DNA of 64,000 bases from Blastobasis lacticolella (GCA_905147135.1 LR990045.1:10888173-10952172), one strand, 5' to 3'; counted from the stretch's first letter, positions 34,385-46,312 are shown. Program-made: numbers and translations. Notes: a model not told the origin generated them from the letters alone.

Positions 34385-34480
34385 CAACGTGCCGCTCGCA
34401 TGCTATTGCTGCAACAGCTCGAACCATTGCTGCAACTGCACATTTACGACGTATTTGCTAGATTTGAAAGCACCCTAAAG
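34385..34480. repeat. MITE-L short copy
   Basis: AACGTGCCGCTCGCATGC, then TTGCTGCAACTGCACATTT and GCTAGATTTGAAAGCACCC, a decayed relative of the 28980 copy. Confidence 0.45.
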
Positions 34481-34489
34481 GGACCGGAT

Positions 34490-35595
34490 GCGGTGTGTAA
34501 CAGTGCAATGGAAAGCCTTCGGGGATTCCACATCTATTCGTATTTCGGCTAATACTTTTGTTCGAAGTATTCTCTCCAGCTTTATTCTATTCACCTTCAT
34601 GGCTTAGGCTAACACAGAATATTTGTCCAGCGCCCGCTCAAAACTTTCAGGAATTTATTCAGTAATCATGTTTGTACAAAATTCCTACTTCAAGAGCATG
34701 TTTCAACAGACAGCTGTTACGGTTTCATGGCTAAACAACTCCACTGATTTAAATGAAATTCAGTATGGAGATACTTTGGCACCTGAGGATGGACATAGGC
34801 TACAATTTATTTCCCTCCACTCGCTAGCTCGCAATATATGTGCAATAGGCGGGCGGAGCTGCAGTCAGAAACCTAATCCTTTATAAACGAAGAATAAATT
34901 GTTGTTTCTTATTTTACGTAAGAAAAAATCTTAGCGGGTTTCTAAATAACTACAAGCTTTCGTATGAAATCTTGCACACAATTAGGCGCTGTCCTCCAAT
35001 GTGCCAATTATGACAAAGCCTTTGATAATGTTGGTAACTCGATTGCTGCTGCTTCTTTGGCTTTCTTTTCCTTCATGCAGATAACTATTATTATATTGGA
35101 ACTATTGTACAGATAATATAGGTGCTAATGAAAATGAAACGAACAACTTACAAAATGATGCCAGAAATCACCATAATACATTGAAAAAAGTCGTATTTGC
35201 CACCCCTACGAAGTCTTTTTACACCTTGCCATAGTCCGCCTTTAAGTTGCAGCGCCGGAAACTTAGTGAAAGCTCCCTTAAATCCCTTGAAACTCCATTA
35301 AAGGCGAATTTACGAGAATTTTAAAACTGAATTAATTTGTTTACTTAAACTAAAGTAGTATGAGAGCGAAGGGTTTTATAATTAAATTGGTTTCTTACTT
35401 AAACTAAAGTACTAGATATACATTGTAAGTTGTTGGAGGTTGCCCGGAAAATATCGCTTGTAGCGATAGGGCCGGCTTTCCTCAGCTGTCTCTTACTAAT
35501 TTTAATTGTACTGTATTCTGTTTTTATATGATCAATAAAGTGATTATCTATCTATCTATTGTAACTAAAATCGGGTTTGTCAGTCTACTCGTGAC
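34490..35595. other. Non-coding DNA, nothing firm
   Basis: One 87-codon frame (34623-34886) without motif. AGTTGTTGGAGGTTGCCCGG to AATAAAGTGATTATCTATC (35430-35560) looks like a LINE 3' end with tail but has no second copy here. Confidence 0.4.
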
Positions 35596-35599
35596 CATG

Positions 35600-35925
35600 G
35601 TGCGTGTAATCGTTCCGAAATATCAAGGCCTCTTAGTCGTGCACTCTTGACAGAGTGGTCGTGATCGTCGTGTCGAGTCCTGCGCCACCGCCGGCCTCGC
35701 GATGCAGCACCATGTGTCCCTATGCTTGTCATAGCGATAGTTTTCACTCATGGTGAAGTATGTCACAGACTTGATGAGGTTTGTCCACCGTGTCTGAGAG
35801 CGCCCACGAGTCATTTTGCCCTAGACATTCCCTTATACCACCAATCGTTCCATAGCGGCTTCATTACGAGTGACGTGCTCGAACTTGAGGAACCGTATTT
35901 GCTCAGACGTCGATAATCTTTCTTT
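35600..35925 (-). pseudogene. Non-LTR ORF2 C-terminal relic, minus strand
   Basis: The minus strand reads RGRSQTRWTNLIKSV, RYDKHRDTW, then ARPAVAQDSTRRSRPL and CQECTT and a stop. Homologous to 6982-7490. Further upstream (35815-35925 minus) the frame is broken. Confidence 0.75.
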
Positions 35926-36344
35926 GATGAGTTCTTTTAGGATCGAAGCGTTGGTTCGGCGGGCGGTCCACGGGATTCTGTGCATATATCTTGTCTGTCT
36001 ATATGAAAGTCTTAAATCTTATACAGGTACTAGATATTTAAAAATGACCTTTCAAGACATTCGATATCATCGTAGGCCGATTAATTACACGACAGCTTGA
36101 CAGATTGACGTCTTGAGGCTAAAGTGATGATGTTCATGAAAAAGACATTGGTATAAAGTCAAAGTCCAACCCAAATTAAAGGTAAGGTAGATAGGTTTGT
36201 CTGTGTGTGACATTAAGTAATTAGTGTTTCCCTTTTGCGCTGTTAACGTGTTGAAATATGATTTAAATCCATCTGGGGACTCGCTAACGTACGATAGGCA
36301 CGCGAGATTTCATAGGCATCATCTGTTTTCACAAGCTTTTATTC

Positions 36345-36575
36345 AACTTGCACTGTTTGTATGTATGTTTATAAGTTGTCCGTCCTAATTTGCAAACAAT
36401 TTTTCGACCATTTGTTGGTATCCGATTGAGCTGAAATTTATTATACCTATGTACGGGGAAGACAATGCATTAATATGGTACCATGGAGCTGGTTTGATGA
36501 TGGATTCGGAAGGTCATAGGAACTAATGAACGCAATAAGATAACCCCATAGAGTTTGGGCTCTTTGGAATCGTCT
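36345..36575 (-). repeat. Rep-D copy, minus strand
   Basis: AATGCATTAATATGGTACCA, TGATGATGGATTCGGAAGG and CAATAAGATAACCCCATAG mirror the 33340 copy. The preceding TTATAAGTTGTCCGTCC extends the family. Confidence 0.7.
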
Positions 36576-36989
36576 TGATGAGTAGGTACTATGAGTATAC
36601 CGCGCGATAAAAGATTATTTTTCATTTGAGAACTTATTTACAAATGGATTGAAAGGATATACGTCTACACCATATTTTACTTTGTATTTTTACACACATA
36701 GCCATCTCAACTGATGAGGCCGACGCTGGAGCATGCCTGCTGACATTATTTTATATAACAAGCACTAGAAAAATGTAATAGAGCTTTGACTGCGGAAAAT
36801 TCCTTGAATTTCGGGAAAAAATGCAAAAGTTACTTTAGAAGCATTAACTATTTTCATATTGAAGAATTTTATGAATTACTAATATTCTAAACGCAAAAAT
36901 ATGTAAGTAAATGGAAAACCAGGATAGCCCGTTTTTAAAATAGCTGCACCGTCATCTACATAGTCAGTAGTCAGTAATAAGCCACTTAT

Positions 36990-37130
36990 AGCCCAGCATA
37001 ATACATCACTACTGTTCGCGATAAACTACTGAACGGATTTTCATCCGGTTTTCACCAATCGACAGAGATATTAATGGAAGGTTTACGTGTATAATTTTTA
37101 AGGCTACTACCTGTGCGATGCCGAGGCGGA
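36990..37130 (+). repeat. Dispersed repeat with 'ctactgaacggatttt' core
   Basis: CTACTGAACGGATTTTCATC, CGGTTTTCACCAATCGACAG and GGAAGGTTTACGTGTATAAT. The core is shared with 31858 and 59110. Confidence 0.65.
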
Positions 37131-37261
37131 TCACTATAGGCTTATAATTACACGATACAGGCCTGCCCTAGTGTGGTGGCTAAAATAACCTCTCAATTTA
37201 TCTGTAGCACTAGCTGATGTACTGGAAACGTGTAACAACATAATATGTATTTTTGCTTTTT

Positions 37262-37306
37262 TCAATAAACATATTTGTATATTTGTATTTGTATTTGTAT
37301 AATTTA
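37262..37306. repeat. (TATTTG)n low-complexity tract
   Basis: ATATTTGTATATTTGTAT and further TTTGTA units, about five in a row. The adjacent AATTTATCCCGAAATTCAAT recurs at 59348. Confidence 0.7.
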
Positions 37307-37431
37307 TCCCGAAATTCAATCGCAATTCGGTATTGATTAAGAAAATTCAAATGTGGTTCCCTCGCGAACGTGCCCAGAAAATCATAAGGAAGCAAATATT
37401 ACCCGAACGAAGAGTTAGTGAATAATTCAGT

Positions 37432-37620
37432 ACCATCATCATCACAGCCCATAACAGTCCAGGACTTAGGGCCTCTCCCCTAAGAGGGGGACGTTATTGA
37501 CATAATCTCCGCACTATTAGATCGCAGTGTTATAATATAAAAATGGATAACGCTACTGCCCATTTTCCAGCACACTGAGACACCTTGTCGCCTTGTACAT
37601 CATCCGTGAGTATAAGGGGT
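37432..37620 (-). repeat. Rep-C copy, minus strand
   Basis: ACCATCATCATCACAGCCCA, GGGCCTCTCCCCTAAGAGGG and ACTGCCCATTTTCCAGCACA; 5' part of the element shortened. Confidence 0.8.
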
Positions 37621-38311
37621 TCATTCAGGTAAATTGCTATATCCAATCCATCCCACATATTGAATTTCCCACTAATACCAATACCACTTTACAAGGCCTG
37701 ACGTTTTTGAACCATATAAATATTTGTAAACCCTATATACGAACTAGACTACAGTTTAAATTTGTTCCTAATCTCACTCAATATTCACGAGGCATTCATT
37801 TACCTAACAAGGTTTCATCTACTCACTGAAATTAAGAGGCCAAGGCACCTAAAAACGGTTTCCAAGAAACTCTCATAAACATTCCTTCGCTCTTTTATTA
37901 AGGCTGGGGACAAGCAACCGTGGAATTGTGTATGTGTATAGGTTTAATCCAAATGGAACACTTTTAATGGATTAACGGATTTTAGAAGCGCTATTAGGGT
38001 TTTCTACCCGGGTACCCTGGGTCGGGTATGCCCGGGTATTAAACGGATTTAGTACCCGGGTACAATCTGTACCCGGGTACAAAATATGTACCAGGTAACC
38101 GGGTATTTAAAAAAAAATTCGTTGATGCGGTAATGATGGATGGATGCCTTAAATAGTTTAAATAGCGCATATCTCCTGAGATAATCCATAAGGCAACTAA
38201 GAAAAAAACATATTATGAGTCACGATAAGTTCATGTGTAGTTTATTTTTGATAATTATTTTGGTTTTTAAATTGAAATTAAACAAAGAAAAATCATACGA
38301 AGAACCTTGAG

Positions 38312-38479
38312 CGATTCCAATCCAAAATTCTTCGTATGATTGCTAACGCTCCATGGTATGTCACTGATGACCGACTCCATAAAGACCTGAAGATGCCAAC
38401 CATTGAGCAAGAAATTTCATTACACGCCAATAAATACCACAAAAGATAGCAGTCACACCCCAATGAATGGATCTGCTAG
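38312..38479 (+). pseudogene. Jockey-type LINE ORF2 C-terminal relic
   Basis: The plus strand reads RFQSKILRMIANAPWYVTDD, RLHKDLKMPTIEQEI and HANKYHKR, then an in-frame stop and QSHPNEWI. This is the 'APWYVxNxxIHxDLxIPTVxEEI...HPNPLA' end of jockey-clade proteins. The stop makes it a pseudogene. An AAATCATACGAAGAACC patch at 38290 is repeated inverted at 38325. Confidence 0.8.
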
Positions 38480-38929
38480 ACGCTAAAGTGACAAGACGAT
38501 TAAAAAAGAAAATCCCTTCCGACCTCACAACCTTTGTTTAAAATATATATTGTGGATGCATCATTGGATGCATGCCTGGCAAGTCATATGAAACACCAAA
38601 ACTACTACTAAATGTCTTCCAAAATAGACAGATCGTAGTAAAAAAAGGAGATAAAAAAAACAATGAAATATAGTCCTCAGGCGGCGATGATCACTTTCCA
38701 TCAGGTGGCATGTTTACCCGTTTGTTTGCCTTGTAACATAATTTTTAATGTTTTAATATCGGTGACTAACTAACTTTATAGGAAAGATAATGAAATGCCA
38801 TTTATGTTTGAAAATTATTTCGGCGACTGCCGCGTAAGATGGCCCAATGTGGACTTCCGATTTTCACACATTTCGCAGCAAATAATAACTCACCGAAAGC
38901 TGTTTTTTTACAGTAAATATCAGGTATTT

Positions 38930-39514
38930 GAATGCTATCTCACCTGATGTTATTCTAATGTGTCTATTAAATACCTATTCACTCTCGTCTTAAAGAGACC
39001 CAAGTTGTACCGCTCAGGGAAAATATATGCAGGCAGCGAGTTCCAGTCCAGGTTCCTCAAAGTGAAGTCTGTAGAAAACCGCCAGAGATGCCACTTTGCG
39101 GCGATGATCCAGATTCTGTAGATTTTCCTGCACCAACGAGGGATTGTCTATTAGTTTCTTGGCGCGTCTCTCAACCGAGTCCAGAGCAGCCAGATAGACC
39201 TTGGCAGAACCGTTCAATAGGTGACAACAGTATTTCATGCAAGGACGAATTTGGGCTTCATATAGTGGCAACCTCTGCTCAGATGAGAAACACCGCCTTG
39301 CCCTAGAGAGGATGCCTAGTTTTTTGGCAGCAGTTTTAGCTAAGGACGAGTCCTTATATATATCCTTATCCACATATCGAGATATACCCACCAAAGTCCA
39401 ACTTAGACAGCCTGGCGTATTTGTAGGGGCACACCCTGGAAAGTTGGAGTCCGACGTATTCCGTCGGACTCCAACTTCACTTGGCGGTGAACAAATCTCC
39501 CCAATCAGAAACAT
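38930..39514 (-). pseudogene. Non-LTR ORF2 C-terminal relic, minus strand
   Basis: An uninterrupted frame of 166 codons (39014-39514) reads AKTAAKKLGILSRARRCF, LYEAQIRPCMKYCCHLLNGS, LDSVERRAKKLI and VFYRLHFE. This is the conserved C-terminal block of many arthropod LINE polymerases (the 'RPxMEYCSHLW...LDxVQRRA' region). It lacks the RT domain. The first ~45 residues (PPSEVGVRRNTSDSNF...) include an inverted patch at 39430-39475 and are probably not LINE. Confidence 0.8.
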
Positions 39515-40056
39515 TCTGGAGAGCTTGCTCCAGGCAGAGCTTGCTCGACATCTTCTTTCTTGGCCTTTGCACTGGATGTGTACCTGTCCGAATCTGGTGC
39601 CATCTGCATACCCAAAAGTACAGGGTAATGTTCTGTCGTCCCTAGTTTATCAGCGAAGACATATTCCCAAAGAAAATAATCTAATGGATAACTCCATTGA
39701 TTTCACTATCTGGATGTCCAACTTGAAATTATTTATTAATGTTAACTGTTTCCTCCATTCTAAATTTTGTTTAGCGCTAAAGCCCACTTTTGGTTTAATA
39801 GTTTTGACTTATGTTAGAATAAACACGCCACATGACCGAAATCTTATTCATTCGTTTTCCAATAAGGCTAGTTTCACTGATATTAAATATATATTTTTGT
39901 TATATTTCAATTTGAAAAAAGGTTTTAGAAATACAGTTTCTTCAAAAATCGGTAAATACCCGGGTACCCGGGTATACCCTGGTATTAAAAATAATAATAC
40001 CCGATACCCGGGGGTATCTAAAAAAGTCGGGTATTCGAAAACTCTAGGTGCTATGT

Positions 40057-40190
40057 ATCATCGGTGGCCTAATGGGTAACGGGTTCGATTCGTAACCTAG
40101 AAACTTGTTCGATCCTCCGTGCAAACATGTACCAATTAATGTTTTCCACATTGATTGAACACTAATCGATGCTCACGGAGGATCCTGTAT
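40057..40190 (+). repeat. SINE-A head fragment
   Basis: ATCGGTGGCCTAATGGGTAA, CTTGTTCGATCCTCCGTGC and ATGTACCAATTAATGTTTTC. Immediately adjoins the right flank of the hAT-like element. Confidence 0.7.
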
Positions 40191-40266
40191 GAAATGCTTG
40201 GATAGCGTTGTACAATGTCTCAGAACTAAGCATGTTAAAAGTTGAAAACAGAAAGCCGGAAATGAT

Positions 40267-40352
40267 GGATATAGGCAAAGAGATTGGAATGTTAGCGACC
40301 TTCTTGCTATAACCATGAAGGTCGCTAACATTCCAATCTCTTTGGATATAGG
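40267..40352. mobile_element. Rep-K perfect foldback with 9-base direct repeats
   Basis: Arms 40277-40303 and 40317-40343 are perfect 27-base complements around a 13-base loop. GGATATAGG lies on both sides (40267-40275 and 40344-40352). The arm motif (GGAAAGTTAGCTACCTTCAC, in variants) recurs unpaired at 44022-44053, 57607-57640 and 62472-62495. Confidence 0.8.
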
Positions 40353-40519
40353 GCATAATTCTGCTTATTAGATGTATGCTATTGATATTCAATTAAAACC
40401 AAATTACAATTCCATTATAATTGAGAATATATGCATAATCTTCAAAAACTTTTATCAATAGAGTCCTAATAAAACCGTAAATTGACTCTCAGATGAATAG
40501 TTTCTGGTGTTTCCGTCTA

Positions 40520-40690
40520 CAATCTACCAAGACACTAACGTTTTAGTCCACAATCGAGCTATAATCAGCAAATAGTCCAGTGGCAGTTCAATCATTGGTC
40601 ATTAGTGGCAGAATACCAAAAACCTGTCGAATTTGCTATTGAGATCCAATTGAAATTCAATTGAATCATTCTTAACTAGCAGACTAGGGG
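40520..40690. repeat. MITE-N-related copy
   Basis: CAATCGAGCTATAATCAGCA, GGCAGAATACCAAAAACCTG and AATTCAATTGAATCATTC...TAGCAGACTAGGGGCC. The left part also matches 49190-49270. Confidence 0.55.
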
Positions 40691-40699
40691 CCCTAAACA

Positions 40700-42330
40700 G
40701 AAGATATCCTCGCGACAATTAAAAATTATTATTATTAGTACGAGATAATCAAACATGAATATTTACCTATTACAAGTTGCGTATTATGGAGATCCAATCC
40801 TATCGTCATCTTTATCCTCAATAGTAATAATCCTTTGCGTTCATAAAAGATTTTATCAACACGAACGGTCTAATTCATAAAAATACCTTATAGTAGGTTT
40901 AAAACGTTCATTAGCTAAAACACTCATAAGGCCTTTAAAACATATCTTAAAATTCCTTATTCATAAACGTTCCATAAACCGCTATTATCTAAAGGTCTGA
41001 TAAAATACAAATTTACATCATCATGGTGTCGCTCTGATGAATTTATAGCCAAAACTATGAAATAGCTTGCAGCCAAGTCTCAAAAAAAGTTGATTGTGCT
41101 AAAATTTGTTATCAAAACGGAGTTCCAAAGGAAATCATAGAAGTTAAAACTAGGTATATGGATGCAACCCCTATCGTCTTCGGGATAAAAGTCAAGAATC
41201 GCTAGCGAATCACATTCAATGTTTGCCTCATGTAATATAGGTTTATCAGAGATTTATATAAAGGAGCCGCCTTCTTTAAGTTATGAGGCCGTTATTGAGC
41301 GTTTTAGCGCTAATATGCGTTTATGAATAATGTTTTTCAAGAACCATATTTTTGCTTATAAACCTCCCATAACTTTGTATGAATAAGACCGTACGTATAA
41401 CATAGTCTATATCGATACAGTCTGCTCGCAATCCATCGACAGCTAAGCAAAATCTCGAAAAGGCACGCTCAATGCTCAAACCCATAAGCGTATATGAGTT
41501 CGCTCCCTAGGGTCGTGAACGCCACCAGCGACCGTGTCAACACATTGCCGGACTCCTCTTCCGGATGCCGGACCGACTCCCCGGACACCAGACAAAGCGA
41601 ATAAATATTTGCCAGCAAATATTAAACTTGAGAAATTCTTTTCTTAATTTCCTCATCTACTTGTACCCGAGAGTGGATTTTTTCGTTAATGTATTATTTT
41701 GTTCGACGCACTGGATCGCGGTGTTGTTTCTTATACATTAAGCAATAAAAAAAGAATGAACGTCTAAATAGTTTGAACTCATATTTTCATAATAAATGTG
41801 AATGATTACGGTATCTTACACCTTCTTTGTAATTTATTTATCTTTTTTTAACGAAATATTAAATTCTTTACATTGCAATTACATTTATCCATAAAGCCTT
41901 AACAAATTGTCCAATATTTAAATATAAAACTAAACATAACTATAAACTAAACATCCGTAAAAAATAGCACTTAGTCTAAACATCAGTTATCCAACTCCTG
42001 GTCACAACCGATGTAAAGGTGTCCATACCATGTTTCGTATTGTATAAGTTGTTTTCTGTGCATGAATCTGTGATTTCCTTTTTAATATTCCTGGTCTAAC
42101 GTACACCATATTTATAACGGAGGTTTATTAGACCATATTTTTAATAACCAAGCTGTTCCACCCATTCTCACAGCTGCAACTCTTGCTTAAGCAGGATTTA
42201 CAGCAGTGTCTGAGTTTTGGCACTCGGGCACGCCAGGAGACAAGATTTCACTTTTACGCGCTGCTTTTACGTCTTAATTTAATATTTTATGGGTTCTAAG
42301 ACAGCACAAGTCTTTTAACCCACAACAAAT
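40700..42330. other. Non-coding DNA, nothing firm
   Basis: Mostly AT-rich. 41500-41600 is locally GC-rich (CCGGACTCCTCTTCCGGATG, CCGGACCGACTCCCCGGACA) with three CCGGA(T/C) repeats, unexplained. No open frame over 60 codons with a motif. Confidence 0.35.
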
Positions 42331-42334
42331 TAAA

Positions 42335-42590
42335 GACGACCTGAGTGGTTCAGTTGGTTAACATGCTGGTCGCCATGCAGAAGTCCCTAGTTCGATTCCC
42401 GAAAGAGCAGAAATTAATATAAAGAATTTTAATTTCTGTTACGGGTCTGGGTGTAGTATGTATAATAAGTAGTTGTTTTAAAATATATACATATAAGTAG
42501 CTTGAAGTTTTCTAGCACCCATAACACAAGCTTTGCTTACTTTGGGGCTTGATGGCGCTGTATGATATTGTCCAAGGAAATTAAAAAAAT
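42335..42590 (+). repeat. SINE-B copy, tRNA-derived
   Basis: A box GACCTGAGTGGTTCAGTTGG, B box TAGTTCGATTCCCG, then GTTACGGGTCTGGGTGTAGT, AGCACCCATAACACAAGC and GGGGCTTGATGGCGCTG. The counterpart at 12335 is inverted. The head resembles a tRNA but the body excludes a tRNA gene. Confidence 0.8.
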
Positions 42591-42599
42591 AAATTCAAG

Positions 42600-44080
42600 C
42601 TTAAAAATCAAGAAATTAAGCTTAAAATTGCTTAAAATGCGTTGCAGGATAATCGTGAAAATCTCAAAACGATCGGCGTCTCATTACATGGTTTGAATTG
42701 TGTGTTACGCAACCTACGTAGGTACTATCGTCGTACGTACCTAAATAGTGACAAATCATGGAGGATAAAATTTTGACCTTTTTGACATATTTTTTTTTTA
42801 ATTTCAAATAAAAAAAGACAACTACCTTAAAGATCTGTTTTAAAATGGCATACCACAATTTTCCTTTACCACTATTCTCGGATTGTCTCAATATCGTCCT
42901 AGATTTTTTCGCAATTAATTCATCTCAATTTTGTCCACACGTAAAAAATCTCAGGTAAAATATCATATAAATTCCTAAAATAGTATGCCATTAAACCGTA
43001 ATAAGGCGACAGGCATACTTCCGCATTCAGGAATAATATCAGTAAAGATATGGAGGTGACGGCCGACCGCCATATTTAACTATTACGTGACTTGAAATAA
43101 GAAGTCCCAAGTCTCTTAGGCCGAAGATATTTCAACATCTCAAGCTCGAAAAGTCAACCTTTCCCTAAAATCATGGCCATGTTTTCACCTGAGCCTTTTA
43201 TCCATCCAAATAAATTTACACAGGAAAATCGCCCAATATCCCTTTCAAAGGTGGTGGAAAAGGATCCACTGACCTCATAAAGTCTCTGGGAAGAACGTGC
43301 TTCGTGATCGGACTACAAACTTTTTCGGAATAAATAATACGTGAGATTGGCCACCCTAAACATTTGCAAACTAAAAGGTTGATCTGAGGCGGATTCACGG
43401 GCACCCTGGTCACGTAGGGCTGGAGCCAGGGCGGGACTCAGGTTCATTACATTAGCGATACAGCTTTTTTTATTTTCGATCAAGATTTTGCTACTCTGAA
43501 GCATAGAGCTCGGCATTTTGCCTATATTTTTAGTATCGGCTACTTTTTCTCACGACTTTGTCAGCAGCAGTATTTTTATTTCTTCCTTTTTCCGTATTTT
43601 TACGTATACGTCAATATACTACCCCCATTACACCGCCTTTCGGTAAGATTTTGATCTCTAGGTTTGAACTAATTAGGTATATAGTCAGCGATAGACATAA
43701 TATTTCTATTCATCTATATAGATAGCCCCTGTCACTTGAATCAGCTCATATTTGAAGTGCAACTATTGTCGAAAAGCACGTTCCAACTTCGAATTCCAAC
43801 GAGGCTATAGAATATCGACAATTCGGACGTTCACGCTAATGGCTTCGGGGAATTAGCCATCGGGCACATGACATTTGAAATCAAGCAGTAAACACCTAGA
43901 AGATAAACGAAATTTGATAGTAAGTACTCAATATTACCTCGTTTTCTCCGAGATTTAGACGAACATGGTTCAGTCGAAGTATCTCGGTAGGTATTGACGC
44001 ACTGAGCAGAAAAAATCAGCCGTGAAGGCAGCTAACTTTCCAATCTCTTTGAGTTGACTCCATTGACGAACTGGGTATTT
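42600..44080. other. Non-coding DNA with one Rep-K fragment
   Basis: Rep-K-like GTGAAGGCAGCTAACTTTCC at 44022. Otherwise no supported feature; open frames at 42664-42891 and 43216-43516 lack motifs. Confidence 0.4.
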
Positions 44081-44084
44081 GATT

Positions 44085-44300
44085 TTTTTATAACCCTACG
44101 AAAAAGGATGTGTGTTTCAAGTTTGTCGGCATCTGTGTATGGGTGTATATGTGTATCTGTCTGTGGCATCGTAGCTCCTGAACGGATATATCGATTTCAA
44201 TGAGATTTTCTTTATTTGAAAACCAGTTGAAATTAAATTGTTCCTAGCTTTGTTTAATTAAAATCGGTTCAATAGTTTAGTTTCTATTCAGTAAGTATGT
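44085..44300 (+). repeat. Rep-H copy
   Basis: TTTTTTATAACCCTACGAAA, GTCTGTGGCATCGTAGCTCC, GAACGGATATATCGATTTC and AAAATCGGTTCAATAGTTTA. Most complete copy of the family here. Confidence 0.7.
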
Positions 44301-44309
44301 ATGTATTAT

Positions 44310-45180
44310 TGATCGGCGGTTTTCCGTAATTTTATTTTCAGTAAGTTTATTACGAAATTGAATCGGAGGCAGTACGTAAACGCTCTTAGATAACTTTTTT
44401 CAAAACCAATGACACTTCGTGACAAATATTCCTTCCTATTCTTGAAAAACTAAAACACAAAATCAACTATAAAAAACTTTTACCTCATTATAGAATAACA
44501 TCAAATTGGGGTCTATATAAAAATACCTACTTCTGGTCAATAGTGCAATAAGTCATATTAGAATACGCCAAATGGAAATGATTAAGACAACTATTATGTA
44601 CTAAATCCTCGGCCTCTCTTGGAACTGGTAACCGATCTGCTCTATTTATGCTCTTTTGCTATCAATCCCTGACCCGAGAGATTGAATTCGTGCAACGCCA
44701 TTATGCAGGCTGGACAATGGATACCCAATATCATTGCAACAGATCGAATGTAGCCGAGCACAAGCGTCAAATGCAAGCGTATGATATATATATTGCATTG
44801 CACGTGGAGCTTGTCTGTAAATTTAAATAAGATTAACATTAAATTTATCTCTCTAAAAATAGTAGCGATTATTTACTACAAAGTTTTACTTAAAAATAGG
44901 ATTCCATTAATAAACGAACTCTCTTCGGTCGCGTACGAAGCCGCGGTTTCGTAACTGGTGGCTATTGAAGACTTTTTTATTCTTCTACGTAACCAGTTGC
45001 GATCAAAGGCTTCTTCTTCCTTATACAAAACCAATTTAGATCACAAGTCAATACAAGTCTGCACACTTAGGTACCTTAGACAGTACGATTTTAAAAAAGA
45101 AAGGAGTTTCGCCTTATTATAACAACCCATAGTAATATTATAGTATAGACTTGGGACCCGCTCTGGGTTCGTACGGATAT
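44310..45180. other. Non-coding DNA, nothing recognised
   Basis: Overlapping antisense frames at 44642-44839 have no motif. No repeat pair. Confidence 0.4.
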
Positions 45181-45184
45181 TCTC

Positions 45185-45375
45185 GTGGTTCCTCTTTTAT
45201 AAAAGGTATGCATGTATTATTATATAAAAATTCCGGAAAAACTTGTCTAAGTAAATAATAGTAAAATCTGCATTAAAATTCGTTGCGTTGTTTAAAAGAC
45301 CTAAGCATACCTAGAGACCTATGTAAATACAGAGGAACAGACAGCGGGAAACGACTTTGTAGTAGATTAGAGCAT
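45185..45375 (-). repeat. Rep-R copy, minus strand
   Basis: GCATTAAAATTCGTTGCG, TTTAAAAGACCTAAGCATAC and GACAGCGGGAAACGACTTTG; the left end is diverged. Confidence 0.65.
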
Positions 45376-45379
45376 ATTT

Positions 45380-46310
45380 ACCGTTGAGGAAATTGTCCTT
45401 TTCTACATCTGGCTCCGTCCTGAAACTCAGCCTTCGCTTGATACACCTCCGCGATAGGCCGGATCTTTTCAATCCAGCCGTTCTTGTAATAGACGTCCGG
45501 AATGAATCGACACGTAAATCCTCAAGATATTTGATTTGAATATTACTTAAAACGTCACAATGCTCAGTCGGATGGAGTAGGTAAACTGCTTGCTCGGGGG
45601 ATGATCTCAAAATAAACATGATTTAGATATGGATTTGTTTTAATACTCTTTTACTTAATTATAATAATTACATGTGTCATTTATAAAAGAGATCGTCATG
45701 CTAACTTAGTATAAAATTATGTCTATTTCGAGTTGGTCTGTCGAAAATCCGTGCAAGGCTGGAACGGTTCGCAAGTATCTGATATTGCGGTAGCATGATA
45801 AATATCAATAAGAGAATGCATCAACATATTGAGCAATAAAATATCAAGACTAACGAAATAAAATGTCAAATAATAAAAATATAAAATGACAATGAATGAA
45901 TATGGCCGGGAATATGGCTAAAGGTAAAACAGAATATTGATCTCTAGATTATATGTCTCGGTTTGCGCTCGATAGTCAAGACGATTTGCTCGAGTAAGCG
46001 ATACATGTAACCGGAGCGTGGAACATTGTGTTTCGAAGACGTTATTCTTTTCAGGTAAATTGTATGTAATGTAAATGATATTACATTACATAACCGACTG
46101 TGATGCTTCATTATTTGCCTGTTCGCAGACATTGAGTGCCCTAGAAATATGATCATAAATGTCGTATTACATGTATGGAAAGGAATGGTTTTCGAAGGGC
46201 AAATTTCGAAGTATGTTTCGGATTTCCTACCGCGTAATGACCGCGATAGTTTAAAACTTGACGTTGATGTGTTACTCAATGGAATTATTGTTTTGTTTAA
46301 AAGCATCTTT
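45380..46310. other. Non-coding DNA, unrecognised
   Basis: A 102-codon minus frame (45311-45619) has SGLSRRCIKRRLSFRTEPD, basic but without a family match; I do not call a gene. TATGTAATGTAAATGATATTACATTACATA at 46062-46091 is a 12-base-arm palindrome. Confidence 0.35.
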
Positions 46311-46312
46311 TA

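Larger units (their letters stand above)
37995..40046. mobile_element. hAT-like element with TACCCGGGTA subterminal arrays
   Basis: Ends TAGGGTTTTCTACCCGGG and, from the right, TAGAGTTTTCGAATACCC. Both subterminal zones are packed with ACCCGGGTA units (38007-38110 and 39957-40030), arranged head-to-head. Candidate 8-base target duplications AGCGCTAT (37987-37994) and GGTGCTAT (40047-40054) agree at 6 of 8 positions. Repetitive subterminal motifs and 8-base duplications are hAT traits (established). No transposase is seen; the interior contains retrotransposon relics at 38312 and 38930. Confidence 0.6.

Noticed and set aside
39237..40079. 280-codon plus-strand open frame, the longest in the window
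   Set aside because: Its first third is antisense to a clear LINE C-terminus and its end runs through the TACCCGGGTA array and a SINE fragment. No protein family fits.
42335..42410. tRNA gene at the second tRNA-like head
   Set aside because: Shared body with the inverted copy at 12335-12572 shows a SINE; the 3' acceptor strand is missing.
45311..45619. 102-codon minus-strand frame, possible small gene
   Set aside because: It begins inside Rep-R on the 3' side and lacks any family motif, splice support or signal peptide. Not enough to call.
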